From contig JACKET010000003.1 in NCBI GenBank assembly GCA_020632875.1, forward strand, positions 62,001-126,000: DNA of 64,000 bases, given 5' to 3'. Below the pieces are notes generated by a model, which was not told the origin of the DNA, did not search any database, and saw only the letters and a program-made list of their open reading frames with translations. This stretch comes from Alphaproteobacteria bacterium (GTDB lineage Bacteria > Myxococcota_A > UBA796 > GCA-2862545). Both the position numbers and the translations under genes were made by a program. Of this stretch, positions 1 to 9,477 are shown in pieces; within the stretch, counting starts at the first letter, position 1; each line of letters starts with the position of its first letter.

Positions 1-288
1 CTCGGCACCCTCGTCGGGGCCGGCCTCCAGCGGCTCACGCGCCTCGATGTCTCGTCCAACAAGCTCACCGATGCCGGCATCGCCGCGCTGACCGACTGGG
101 AGGGCCTCGCCGGCCTCGTCCACCTCCGGCTGGGCAACAACCGCAAGGTCACCGCGGCCGGCTACCAGGCGCTGATCGACGCCCCCGGCTTCGACCCGGT
201 CGTGCTCGACGCGGGCAAGGTGTCCGACGCCACCCTCGCGGAGGCCCTCTCCGAGCGGTTCGGCGACGCGCTGCGGATCAGAACGTAG
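1..288 (+). CDS. Leucine-rich-repeat protein, C-terminal fragment
   Basis: The open frame enters from the left edge and ends at a TAG, giving the last 95 residues of a larger protein. The visible part carries leucine-rich repeats: segments such as LTRLDVSSNKLTDAGIAAL and LVHLRLGNN fit the consensus LxxLxLxxNxLxDxGxxxL. LRR proteins of this type usually bind other proteins; no catalytic domain can be judged because the N-terminus lies outside the window. A short non-repeat tail (about 35 residues) closes the protein. Its stop overlaps by 11 bp the 3' end of the opposing gene, so the two genes converge. Confidence 0.8.
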   Translation, partial: LGTLVGAGLQRLTRLDVSSNKLTDAGIAALTDWEGLAGLVHLRLGNNRKVTAAGYQALIDAPGFDPVVLDAGKVSDATLAEALSERFGDALRIRT

Positions 289-927
289 TCCGGTACGGGA
301 ACCGGACGTGCAGCAGCACGGTCGCCTGCCCGATGTGCCAGATGCTCTCTCCCGGCGGCCCCCAGCGCAGGATGCTGCCTCCGACCTCCTGGGGCGGGTA
401 CAGCTGGCTCGTCCAGCTCATCGAGAGCAGCACGGTGTCGGAGAAAGGGATCTCGAGGTTCGCCCGCACGTCGAGGCCGGGGCGGAGGAAGTGCGTCGGC
501 GACGGGAGCGTCCGGCTGTGGAGGAACGCGTAGGTCACGCGCGGAGCGGCGCTGGTGACGAAGCGGACGGGCTCCTTCACCCACGTGAGCCCGATGGAGA
601 CGGGCCGCCAGGTGACCCCGTACATGCCGGTGCCGTCGACGGCGGGTGACACGAAGACGGTCTCGGGGAGCCAGATGAAAGGCGCGTAGCGGACCTCGTC
701 CATCCGCGTGACCATCTGGCGGTACCGCTCGGGGATCCGGCGGCGGTACCGCTTCAGCGTCTTCTGGTCGATGATGGCCTGGACGGAGAGCGAGAGCCCC
801 GTGTGGACGGGCTGATCGCGGAACACGGGCCCCGTGATCAGGTGCGCGCTCGGACCCACCCCCACGTCGATCGGGAGCGTGACCTGCTTCGGACGGGCGA
901 GGGCGCCCGCGACGAGCAGCAGCGGGA

Positions 928-931
<4 letters not shown>
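278..931 (-). CDS. Secreted, probable outer-membrane beta-barrel protein of the zinc operon
   Basis: A 217-residue protein that I cannot assign to a named family. It opens with a very short hydrophobic signal (VIPLLLVAGALA, then RPKQ), is rich in alternating hydrophobic and polar strands (LSLSVQAII, TWRPVSIGLTW, TVLLSMSWTSQ), and ends in aromatic Phe after a strand (VLLHVRFPYRTTF), the usual C-terminal signature of outer-membrane barrels. The GTG start is chosen because it overlaps the stop of the upstream CDF exporter as GTGA, which implies translational coupling. Being third in a repressor/exporter operon, it is inferred to be zinc-regulated and to act in the envelope; whether it moves metal is unknown. 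Confidence 0.75.
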
Positions 932-1976
<1,045 letters not shown>

Positions 1977-1980
<4 letters not shown>

Positions 1981-2264
1981 CCCGGCTCCTCGATGTGCGA
2001 GAGCGCGTCGCCGACGATGCTGGCGACGTGGTCGTCGGCGAGCGCGTACAGCACGTGCTTCCCTTCGCGTTCGGTGCGCACGAGCCGGCCCTCGCGCAGC
2101 ACGCGGAGCTGGTGGCTCAGCGCCGTGCGCTCGAGGCCCGTGAGCTCCTGCAGCTCGCTGACGGAGCGGGGCGAGTACCGGCGCAGCAGGTCGAGGACCT
2201 CGAGCCGGCCGGGATGGGCGAGGCGCCGGAACAGGTCGGCGCCCAGTCGGAAGCGGTCATCCAT
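1977..2264 (-). CDS. ArsR/SmtB-family zinc-responsive repressor
   Basis: A 95-residue winged-helix repressor. The recognition helix region is SVSELQELTGLERTALSHQLRVL (residues 34-56), followed by the wing GRLVRTEREGKHVLYAL. The last helix keeps the alpha-5 metal site spacing of SmtB: D77-x-H79-x10-H90-x2-E93. The alpha-3N cysteine box of CadC/ArsR sensors is absent (ERTALS in its place), so a Zn(II) sensor of the SmtB/CzrA type is the best reading. It is the first gene of a three-gene operon with the CDF exporter and an envelope protein, and two operator-like repeats lie directly against its start codon, so it should repress its own operon until zinc rises. Confidence 0.93.
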
Positions 2265-2296
2265 GTGAAGACTCTATCACGTGAAAAACTCTTCAC
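2265..2296. promoter_or_regulatory. Tandem ArsR/CzrA-type operators
   Basis: Two abutting 16-bp units sit immediately upstream of the ArsR ATG (2264-2262): GTGAAGACTCTATCAC at 2265-2280 and GTGAAAAACTCTTCAC at 2281-2296. The second is TGAA-N6-TTCA, the known half-site arrangement of CzrA/SmtB operators; the first is the same with one change (TGAA-N6-ATCA). The distance to the start codon leaves no room for a leader, so the mRNA is probably leaderless or the operator covers the ribosome site. Confidence 0.75.
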
Positions 2297-2388
2297 GTCG
2301 ACGACCTCCGTCACCCCGCGCGACGATGGAACGCCGCGAATGCCCGGCACGCCGCATGCAAAGGCGGCCGCCACCCAGGAGGTGTTCC

Positions 2389-2781
2389 ATGATCGTTTCC
2401 ATCTGGTCGTCCGAGACCCGTACCTTCTCCCTCGAGCGCGAGGGCGAGCGCACCACGCTGCGGGTGGCCGGCAAGCGCGCGCTCGTCGCCACCACCGACG
2501 AGCTCGACGCGCTGGTGCGCCACCTCAACCACGTGCTGCACGGCCGGCCGCTGCGGGCCGGGCTGGCCTGGTCCCCCGAAGACGACACGGCGTTGGCGGC
2601 GGCGTTCGACGACGGTGCACCCCCGTCCGATCTCGCCGAACAGTTCGGGCGCTCGATCAGCGCGATCGAGGCGCGGCTCGTCCGCCTCGGGCTCATGGCC
2701 GACCACGGCGGCTGGCGGGCATTCGTCCCGCGCGGGCCGGCCGCCCGGAACGGCCCGTCCGACGGGGGCGACCCGGGGTGA
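2389..2781 (+). CDS. Small protein with a Myb/SANT-like helix-turn-helix
   Basis: A 130-residue cytosolic protein. The start is set by a strong AGGAGG site seven bases before the ATG. Residues about 60-105 (LAWSPEDDTALAAAFDDG, then LAEQFGRS, IEARLVRLGLM) match the short DNA-binding motif W-x3-D-x2-L-x3-F-x2-G ... LA-x3-GRS-x2-AI-x2-RL-x2-LGL that is often appended to helicases and regulators. The N-terminal 55 residues form a mixed strand/helix module with no name I can give. It stands alone, divergent from the zinc operon across a spacer of about 90 bp. A DNA-binding role is inferred; the target is unknown. Confidence 0.75.
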   Translation: MIVSIWSSETRTFSLEREGERTTLRVAGKRALVATTDELDALVRHLNHVLHGRPLRAGLAWSPEDDTALAAAFDDGAPPSDLAEQFGRSISAIEARLVRLGLMADHGGWRAFVPRGPAARNGPSDGGDPG

Positions 2782-2827
2782 GAGCCAGCCGACATCGGAA
2801 CCGGCGCGGCCCGTGATAGCGTGCGGC

Positions 2828-3505
2828 ATGCTCGTCCTGATCGCCTCCGCCCTCGCTGGTCCCTGCGACCAGTCGGTCCTCGGTCCCGCGCTCACCGCCG
2901 TCGAGAACGGCTACCTCAACGGCAACGCCGATGCGGTGAACAGCGCGATGCGCACGGCTCGCAAAGAGATCAAGTGCGACGTCACGCCCGACGTCGCGGC
3001 CCGCTTCCACCGGGCGAACGCGCTGCAGAAGGCCATCGCGAACGACTGGGCCACTGCCGAGGTCCACCTGCGCGCCTCGATCGCCGCCGCGCCCCTCGCG
3101 CGCAGCCCGATCCTCGAGAGCGGCGATCCCCGCATCACCCTCGCCTGGCAGCGCGCACAAGAGACGCCCATCGTCTGGAAGCCCGCGAAGACCGGCATGG
3201 TCAACGGCCTCGAGCTCGCCATCCGCCCCGACGTCCCCTACATCGGCGACGGGTCCACGGGGGGCGGCAGCGGCGGCTCGTCGTCCGCGGGGCCGGCGCT
3301 GCGCTGGGCCGCGCTCGGCGGGGCCGTGCTCACTGCGGGGCTCTACGGCGGCGCGCTCGCCTCACGGTCGAAGTACGAGCGCGTGAAGGGCGGGCCGTCC
3401 TCCGAGGTCCTGCCCGCGTACCACACCACCAACGGGCTGTTCTTCGGTGCCGTGGGCACCGGCATCGCATCGGCGGGCCTGCTCGGCGTCTCGTTCGCGC
3501 TCTGA
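2828..3505 (+). CDS. Secreted/membrane protein with N-terminal helical repeat and two C-terminal TM segments
   Basis: A 225-residue protein with a very short signal (MLVLIASALAGPC). Residues 15-110 are helical and TPR-like, with phrases such as FHRANALQKAIANDWATAEVHLRASIAAAP. A Gly/Ser linker (about residues 140-155) leads to two hydrophobic segments, LRWAALGGAVLTAGLYGGAL and FFGAVGTGIASAGLLGVSF, enclosing a short polar loop. The architecture resembles myxobacterial envelope proteins in which a periplasmic repeat domain is anchored by a hairpin. No catalytic residues are visible, and the genes on either side give no functional clue. Confidence 0.7.
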   Translation: MLVLIASALAGPCDQSVLGPALTAVENGYLNGNADAVNSAMRTARKEIKCDVTPDVAARFHRANALQKAIANDWATAEVHLRASIAAAPLARSPILESGDPRITLAWQRAQETPIVWKPAKTGMVNGLELAIRPDVPYIGDGSTGGGSGGSSSAGPALRWAALGGAVLTAGLYGGALASRSKYERVKGGPSSEVLPAYHTTNGLFFGAVGTGIASAGLLGVSFAL

Positions 3506-3580
3506 AGGCTCTGCCGGGTTCCGGCGCTTCGCGGCGCTTCCACAGCGCCCGCTATGGCCCGGGCGCTCCGACCCCGCGGG

Positions 3581-4195
3581 CTATGGCGCGGGCATCTCGG
3601 GAGCTTCGGGCTCGGCGGGGGCCTCGGCCGGAGCCTCCGGCGCGGCGGGGGTCTCCTCGACGGCTTCGGTGGGCGGCGGCGCACCCTCGGGCCGCTCGAC
3701 GTGCACCACGCTGAACTGGAAGCCCTGGGTCACCTGGAAGGGCACGCCGTCGAGCGAGTACTCGCCCGAGGGCAGCAGGCCCACGAAGTACTGCGCGCGC
3801 TCGAGCTCCGCTTTCGCGAAGTCCATTGCCGCGCGGAGCGACGGATTGAACGGCAGGACGGTCGAGTCGAGCTTGCCCGGCTGGTCGATGATCACGAGGC
3901 GGGTCTGGTGCTCGAAGAGATCGAGGTCGGCCTGGGCCTGGGTGAACTCCGCTGCGCCTTCGGGGATGCGGGACAGCCGCTGGGCCGCGAGCATCAGCTC
4001 GCCGCGGTTCTTCGCGGCCTCGGCACCCGCGAGGTGGTGCGCCGGCGCCAGCGTCTGCGGGTGGTTCCGCACGAGCTTGACGTACGCCTTCTCGACGCCG
4101 CCCCACTTGTTCTCCTGGAGGTACGACTCGAGCTCGCCCGCGAGCCGGAGCCCCTCCATGTCGGCACCGAAGGCCGTCGCCACGAGCCACATCAT
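3581..4195 (-). CDS. Secreted protein with Pro/Glu/Ala-rich tail, coupled to a stalk lipoprotein
   Basis: A 204-residue protein beginning MMWLVATAFGADM, a minimal signal peptide. Residues about 15-75 are helical (LAGELESYLQENKWGGVEKAYVKLV, LAGAEAAKNRGELMLAAQRL) and TPR-like; the middle carries a strand-rich part (TRLVIIDQPGKLDSTVLPF, SGEYSLDGVPFQV). The last 35 residues are a disordered Pro/Glu/Ala repeat (APEAPAEAPAEPEAPEMPAP). Its ATG overlaps the stop of the upstream Asp/Thr-stalk lipoprotein (ATGA), so both are co-translated and probably share an envelope location. Function not recognised. Confidence 0.72.
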   Translation of the reverse strand: MMWLVATAFGADMEGLRLAGELESYLQENKWGGVEKAYVKLVRNHPQTLAPAHHLAGAEAAKNRGELMLAAQRLSRIPEGAAEFTQAQADLDLFEHQTRLVIIDQPGKLDSTVLPFNPSLRAAMDFAKAELERAQYFVGLLPSGEYSLDGVPFQVTQGFQFSVVHVERPEGAPPPTEAVEETPAAPEAPAEAPAEPEAPEMPAP

Positions 4196-5355
4196 TCGTG
4201 CACCACCACCCGCCAGGGGCCGTCGTTGCTGCCGCCGGGGTCCGTGACCTCCACCCGGACCGTCCCCGTCTCGGGGCCGGTGTAGGTGGTCTCGAAGTTG
4301 TCGACGTAGACGGAGCTGCCGTCGAGGAGGACCCGCATCCGCAGGTCGGTGATGTTGCTGCCCCGGTCGAGTCCATCCCAGGTGCGCGTCTGGCCGGACC
4401 CCGTGTACGTGAAGGAGTCGTTGTCGGGGTTCGAGTTCACGCTCCCGCACGCGATGAGCGGTGATCCGAACGCCAGGTTCTCGTCACCCGACACCGACTC
4501 GTACGGCACGAAGGCGGGCGAGGTGTCGGAGTCGGACATCACCGAGTCGTCGGTGACCTGCAGCAGCAGCTGCCCGTTGATCTCGGCACATCCGCCGTTG
4601 CCCGGCGTCCACGGCACGACGACGGTTCCCGCGCCCGTGCCCACGCTGTAGTCGCCGGCGCTGATGAGGTTCGTGAACGTCGCGTTCACGTCGCCGTCGG
4701 GAGACCCGGATGCGACCAGGGACACGAGCGTTCCGTTGCCCTGGGGATCCGTCGCGGTGAAGGCGATCTCGAACGCATCGAGCAGGAACCGGACCGCCGT
4801 GATGGTCACGACGGGCGGCGCCTCCACGTCCGTGTCGGCGTCGGTGTCGGCATCCGCGTCGGCGTCCGCATCGGTATCGGCGTCTGCATCGGCGTCCGCG
4901 TCCGCGTCGGTATCGGAATCCGCGTCGGCGTCGGCGTCCGCGTCGGTATCCGCGTCCGCATCGGTGTCCGAGTCTGCATCGGTATCGGAGTCCGCATCGG
5001 TATCGGAGTCGGCATCCGTGTCCGAGTCCGCGTCGGTATCCGTGTCCGTATCGGCATCCGTGTCGGTGTCGGTGTCGGTGTCGGTATCCGCGTCCGTGTC
5101 CGTGTCGGTGTCGGTGTCCGTATCGGCATCCGTGTCGGTGTCGGTGTCGGTATCGGTATCCGCGTCGGTGTCGGTGTCGGTGTCCGCGTCCGTGTCCGTG
5201 TCGGTGTCGGCATCCGTGTCCGAATCGGAGTCCGTGTCGGTGTCGGCATCCGCGTCGCTGTCGGCGTCGGTGTCGGTATCGGTCTCGTCGGACACTTCGG
5301 GGGGCCCGGCGATGTAGGGGCAGCCCGCGAGGAGCAGGAGCGTCGTGAAGCGCAT
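4192..5355 (-). CDS. Lipoprotein on a long Asp/Thr/Ala/Ser stalk with a C-terminal beta domain
   Basis: A 387-residue lipoprotein. The lipobox LAGC puts the acylated Cys at residue 12. Residues 25-176 are a pure Asp-x repeat (DT, DS, DA dipeptides), a highly acidic extended stalk likely to bind Ca2+ or keep the domain away from the membrane. From residue 177 there is a 211-residue beta-rich domain (VVTITAVRFLLDAFEIAFTATDP, YSVGTGAGTVVVPW) with Cys residues, ending in strands (TVRVEVTDPGGSNDG). The start is the only in-frame one ahead of the signal. It is coupled (ATGA) to the downstream secreted protein. The beta domain has no name I can give. Confidence 0.8.
   Translation of the reverse strand: MRFTTLLLLAGCPYIAGPPEVSDETDTDTDADSDADADTDTDSDSDTDADTDTDTDADTDTDTDADTDTDTDTDTDADTDTDTDTDTDADTDTDTDTDTDADTDTDTDADSDTDADSDTDADSDTDADSDTDADADTDADADADADSDTDADADADADADTDADADADADTDADTDVEAPPVVTITAVRFLLDAFEIAFTATDPQGNGTLVSLVASGSPDGDVNATFTNLISAGDYSVGTGAGTVVVPWTPGNGGCAEINGQLLLQVTDDSVMSDSDTSPAFVPYESVSGDENLAFGSPLIACGSVNSNPDNDSFTYTGSGQTRTWDGLDRGSNITDLRMRVLLDGSSVYVDNFETTYTGPETGTVRVEVTDPGGSNDGPWRVVVHE
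4828..5283 (-). repeat. Hexanucleotide-type coding repeat (Asp-Thr/Ser/Ala stalk)
   Basis: 456 bp made of variants of the 6-mers GACACC, GACTCC and GACGCC read on the minus strand, encoding 152 residues in which every second residue is Asp. Length changes by slippage of whole hexamers would keep the frame. Shorter versions occur at about 13290-13390, 42190-42370, 53205-53265 and 61955-62060. Confidence 0.9.
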
Positions 5356-5401
5356 GGTGCACCATACATCGAGAGGTCGACGGTCGGGTGTCTCCTGCCT
5401 C

Positions 5402-8400
5402 TCAGCCTGCGGCGACCCGGCGTCGCCACCCGAGAATCAGCAGCCCGAGGAGCACCGGAACGGCACCCCCTGCGGCTCCCGGCGACACGTCGCAGGAGCA
5501 ACCCGTTCCGCGGCGCCCGCCCGTGTCGTCGGTGTCGCAGGCGTCCCCCTCGCACGGGACCTCCTCCTGGCACGCCGCGTCACAGCCGTCGCCCGGCGCC
5601 GTGTTCCCGTCGTCGCACTCCTCGTCGCCGCGCATCAGCCCGTCGCCACAGATGGGGTCGCAGCCGTCGGCGTCGCAGTCCCAGCCGTCCTCCGACGCGC
5701 AGTTCGCGTCGCAGCCGTCGCCCGGCTCGAGGTTGCCGTCGTCGCACGCCTCACCCGGGTCGATCGCGTCGTTGCCGCAGGTCTCGTTGCACACCGACGG
5801 CTCGCCCAGGCACACCCAGCCGGGCTCGATCTGGCAGGTCCCGTCGCAGCCGTCGCCGTCCGCGAGCCCCCCGTCGTCGCAGGACTCCATCGGATCGATC
5901 ACGCCGTTGCTGCAGGTGAGCTCGCAGACACTGGGCTCTCCGGCGCACGCGTAGCCGTCCTCGACGAGGCAGCCCCCGTCGCAGCCGTCGCCGTCCGCGA
6001 GCCCGAGATCGTCGCACTCCTCGTCCGCCCGGACGTATCCGTCGCCGCACACCGCCTCGCACACGGTCGGCGCGGTGTCGGTGCAGTCCCAGCCCACCTC
6101 GAGCTGGCAGGCCGCATCGCACCCGTCGTCCTGGTCCTGGTTGCCGTCGTCGCAGTCCTCGAGGCCCGCGATGATGACGCCGTCCCCGCAGACCGTGCCG
6201 CAGATGGAGGGCTGGAAGTCGCAGAACCACCCGGCCTCCAGCACACACGCCCCGTCGCAGCCGTCGCCCGGGTCGGTGTCGCCGTCGTCACAGCCCTCGC
6301 CCGACACGACCAGCCCGTCCCCACACACCGGCGCGCAGGTGACTCCCGTCCCCTCGTACCCGGCGTTGCACGTGCATTCGTAGCCACCCGGCTCGTTCAC
6401 GCAGCGCGCGTTCGGGTCGCACACGCTGGTGAGGCACTCGTCGATGTCGACGCAGGTCTCGCCATCGCCCTGGAAGCCCGCATTGCACGTGCACTCGTAC
6501 GTGCCGGGCCGGTTGGTGCAGCTCGCGTCGGCCGCACACGTGTCGGTGTTCGTGGCGCACTCGTCGAGGTCCACACAGGCCGGGCCGTCGGCCTCGAACC
6601 CGATGCGGCAGGGCTCGAGCAGGAGGAGGTCGAGCGCACGGGGCGCCAGCAGCACCGGGTCCGCGCCGAGGACCCCCGTGAGCGGAGACGTGAGCAGCGC
6701 GATGTGGCCCGGCTGGGTCGCCCCGGTGGGGATGCGCACGTCGAAGACGAATGTGCAGACCGTCTCGGGCGGCAGGGTTCCGCCGGCGAACGTCGCCACC
6801 GAGCTGCCGGTGAGCGAAGAGCCCGCGCCACACGGGGCCGTCGGGAGGCTGGCCGCGACGAGGCCGGGCTGTGCGCTGCCGAGATCGAGGAGGAACGAGA
6901 CGCCCGTGAGCGTCCGGGCCCGGTCGCGGTTCTGGATGCGGACCGCCAGCGTGGCGGTCTCGCCCGCGTGCGTCGCTTCGCTGATCACGTCGACCGTCCA
7001 CGCGGCGGGCTGGTAGACCTCGATCGAGACCGCGGTGCCGAAGGTCGAGAACGGAACGCCCAGATAGCTCGCCGTGACGGGCGCGATGGCGTGGCCCACG
7101 TGCTCTTCGGGCGTGGAGATGGGGAGCGCGAACGTCGCCGTGAACGTGCACGAGGCGAGCGGGGCGAGCGTGCCCCCGGAGAGAGAGACGCCCGAGCCCG
7201 TGTTCACCAGCGTCGTCCCACACGCACTCGGCGTGACGGCGGTGATCATCGCGCCCACGAAGGTGGAGGCGATCTCGTCGGCGAACAGGAGGTCGGTGGC
7301 CGTGTCGAACGCGTCGGTGTTCGTGAGGGTGTACGTGAGATCGACCGTATCGCCGGGTGCGGCGATGGACGGGGTGAACGCGGCGTCGACCGCGACGCCC
7401 CCGACCAGGAAGTCCAACGTGGCGGGCCCGGCGGTGGTCGCCTGCCCCTCGACGGTGGCGCCCACGGGGCTGGTGGTCGCCGTGTAGATGCCGGAGGGCG
7501 TGGCCGCGGGGACCTCGACGGTCACGGTGAAGGCGCACGACTGGCCGCCCGGCAACGAGGCGCCGGCGAGGGTGAGCTGGGAGATACCGAACACCGTCGA
7601 GCCCACGCCACACGGCTCCTGCGGCAGCAGGCCCACCACCGAGAGTCCGGGGAGCGCTGCGTCGAGGTCGAGCGTGAAGCCCACGTCGGTGGCAGCGCTA
7701 CCGGCCTCGTCGTCGTACAGCAGCACGAACGTGAGGGCCGCGGTGTCGCCGGGGTCGAGACGCACGCCGGAGTACGACATCTGCAGCCCGGGCGCAGAGA
7801 CCACGTGGACCTCGCCGAAGCCGGCCGTGCCGAACACGGGGTCGCCGGCGAGCAGGCCCGAGAGCGGGCCGGTCACCACGGGCCAGGCGCCGCTCGCGGT
7901 GTGCTCGGGGACTGCGTAGTCGAGCGACCAGACACACGCCTCGCCCGGCCCGAGCGCGATGGCCGAGAAGCGCACGCGCGGATCGAGATCGGTGGCCCCC
8001 GGCAGGACCGTCGCCGTGCCGCGGGTCGTACACGAGCCGGCGATGGTCTCGGGAGGCAGGCCGAACGGCAGCACGTGGTCGAACGCCAGCTCGGTGAGGG
8101 TCTGCGACGTGCTGGAGTTGGTGACCGTGAAGTCGACCGTGACGAGCTCTCCGGGCCCCACGGGGTCGGGGGAGGCCGCCAGGGACACGGTGGGCACGGC
8201 CTCGACCTCGAGGCGGGTGCTCGCTGCGGGCCACGTCCGGCCGAGGCCATCGACCACGAACGCCGCGGGACCGGCCGCCAGGACGTGCACGCCCGTGGGG
8301 GCCGCGGCGGGCACCACCAGGTCGACCTCGAAGTGACAGATCTCGGCGGAGTCGAGGATGCCCCCGGACAGCGCGAGGACGCCGGAGCCGGTCAGCGACG

Positions 8401-9358
8401 AGCCCGGCCCGCACGGGTCGGCCGGGAGCGACGCAGCGACGAGCCCCGGCAACGCGGCGCCGAGGTCGAGCGTGAACGCGATGTCGGTGGCGAGCGCGTC
8501 GCGCTCGATGTTCGTCACGTCGACCGCGAGGCGCGCCGTGCCGCCCGGCACGACGGGGTCGTCGAGGACCACGAGGTGCACCGGCAGCCATGTGAACTCG
8601 ACGTCGGCGCTCGCGGCGCCCCCCGTGAACGAGCCGTACTCGAGCGGCGTGGAGGTGACGGTGTTCAGGCCCGCCGTCTCGGCGACCACGTCGACGCGCG
8701 CCGTGCACGTCGTGCCGGACGGGATGTCGCCCTCGAACTCGATGCCGGTGCCGAGCGCCAGCCACTCGGCGTTCGCGCAGTCGGTCCAGGCGCGCGGATT
8801 CGGCGCGACCCGGAGGTTCCCGGGCAGGATCTGCGAGAAAGTCGCGTCGACGGCGTTGCCGACGACCCCCGTGGCATCGAGCGTGAACACGAGGGTGGTG
8901 GTCTCGCCCACGGGGAGAACGGGCGGATCGAACGCGGCGGACAGCGCGGCGACGGCGCCGTCGACGGTGAGCGTGGCGCTGCTGCCGCCCCAGCTCCCGG
9001 AGGCCGACGTGAGCGGGCCGGTCGTGAGGACGTGCGGACCGGGCGTGGTGGACGTGACGCCCACCTCGACCGAGCACGGTGAGCCCACGCGGCCCTGGGT
9101 CATCGCGAGGGTCGCGCCCTGCGTGGTGACGAAGCCGTCGCAGTCCGTGGTCGCGGGCGTCGCGAAGGTCACGCCGGCGGGCAGGGTCGCGGTGAAGGCG
9201 GTGCTCATCTGCGGCGTGTCGGCGTACAGATCGAGCCGCAGCACGCTGACGCCGCCGGGAGCCACCGTGTCGGGGGTGAAGGACGCCGTGAGGGAGGGGT
9301 CGACGGCCCAGGCGGGGAGCGAGGCCGCGCAGGCGACCGCGAGGAACAGGGACCGCAT
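5402..9358 (-). CDS. Large modular surface protein: beta-repeat domains, EGF-like, DUF4215 repeats, MYXO-CTERM
   Basis: A 1318-residue secreted protein with signal MRSLFLAVACAASLPAWA. Residues about 20-905 are tandem beta-sandwich repeats of the DUF11/uncharacterised-repeat kind (recurring 'PxxV.PG...L.FTLT N' and 'CTFTATFALP' phrases). Two calcium-binding EGF-like modules follow (DLDECATNTDTC and DIDECLTSVCDP, about residues 920-1000), then about seven DUF4215 Cys-rich repeats (CGDGxxxxGEECDDGNxxxGDGCDxxC). It ends in a MYXO-CTERM tail: CSC, the hydrophobic segment AVPVLLGLLILGW, then RRR. MYXO-CTERM proteins are thought to be processed and shown on the cell surface. An adhesive or structural role is inferred. 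The divergent AraC-type gene may control it. Confidence 0.88.
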   Translation of the reverse strand: MRSLFLAVACAASLPAWAVDPSLTASFTPDTVAPGGVSVLRLDLYADTPQMSTAFTATLPAGVTFATPATTDCDGFVTTQGATLAMTQGRVGSPCSVEVGVTSTTPGPHVLTTGPLTSASGSWGGSSATLTVDGAVAALSAAFDPPVLPVGETTTLVFTLDATGVVGNAVDATFSQILPGNLRVAPNPRAWTDCANAEWLALGTGIEFEGDIPSGTTCTARVDVVAETAGLNTVTSTPLEYGSFTGGAASADVEFTWLPVHLVVLDDPVVPGGTARLAVDVTNIERDALATDIAFTLDLGAALPGLVAASLPADPCGPGSSLTGSGVLALSGGILDSAEICHFEVDLVVPAAAPTGVHVLAAGPAAFVVDGLGRTWPAASTRLEVEAVPTVSLAASPDPVGPGELVTVDFTVTNSSTSQTLTELAFDHVLPFGLPPETIAGSCTTRGTATVLPGATDLDPRVRFSAIALGPGEACVWSLDYAVPEHTASGAWPVVTGPLSGLLAGDPVFGTAGFGEVHVVSAPGLQMSYSGVRLDPGDTAALTFVLLYDDEAGSAATDVGFTLDLDAALPGLSVVGLLPQEPCGVGSTVFGISQLTLAGASLPGGQSCAFTVTVEVPAATPSGIYTATTSPVGATVEGQATTAGPATLDFLVGGVAVDAAFTPSIAAPGDTVDLTYTLTNTDAFDTATDLLFADEIASTFVGAMITAVTPSACGTTLVNTGSGVSLSGGTLAPLASCTFTATFALPISTPEEHVGHAIAPVTASYLGVPFSTFGTAVSIEVYQPAAWTVDVISEATHAGETATLAVRIQNRDRARTLTGVSFLLDLGSAQPGLVAASLPTAPCGAGSSLTGSSVATFAGGTLPPETVCTFVFDVRIPTGATQPGHIALLTSPLTGVLGADPVLLAPRALDLLLLEPCRIGFEADGPACVDLDECATNTDTCAADASCTNRPGTYECTCNAGFQGDGETCVDIDECLTSVCDPNARCVNEPGGYECTCNAGYEGTGVTCAPVCGDGLVVSGEGCDDGDTDPGDGCDGACVLEAGWFCDFQPSICGTVCGDGVIIAGLEDCDDGNQDQDDGCDAACQLEVGWDCTDTAPTVCEAVCGDGYVRADEECDDLGLADGDGCDGGCLVEDGYACAGEPSVCELTCSNGVIDPMESCDDGGLADGDGCDGTCQIEPGWVCLGEPSVCNETCGNDAIDPGEACDDGNLEPGDGCDANCASEDGWDCDADGCDPICGDGLMRGDEECDDGNTAPGDGCDAACQEEVPCEGDACDTDDTGGRRGTGCSCDVSPGAAGGAVPVLLGLLILGWRRRVAAG

Positions 9359-9370
9359 TGACACTGTCAA
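9358..9370. promoter_or_regulatory. Perfect 13-bp palindrome over the start of the surface-protein gene
   Basis: TTGACACTGTCAA is a perfect inverted repeat (6-bp arms, one central base). Its first base is the A of the minus-strand ATG, so a bound protein would block translation initiation or transcription of the large surface-protein gene. The divergent AraC-type regulator starts about 110 bp away and is the obvious candidate binder, although AraC sites are usually direct repeats. Confidence 0.4.
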
Positions 9371-9477
9371 CCTCCACTCCGACCATACCGCACGCGCGGA
9401 CGCCTGTGGAGAGGGATCCGCTCGTGGATGATGCACGCTCGGCGCACGACGTGCAGCAGCATCGCACTGTCATCTCC

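Noticed and set aside
4664..5317. Ser/Val/Ala-rich frame (SVSVSASVS) on the plus strand
   Set aside because: It is the reverse reading of the Asp/Thr hexamer repeat of the minus-strand lipoprotein.
5345..9082. 1245-residue open frame on the plus strand opposite the surface-protein gene
   Set aside because: Antisense shadow; lacks any domain, while the minus strand has EGF, DUF4215 and MYXO-CTERM modules.
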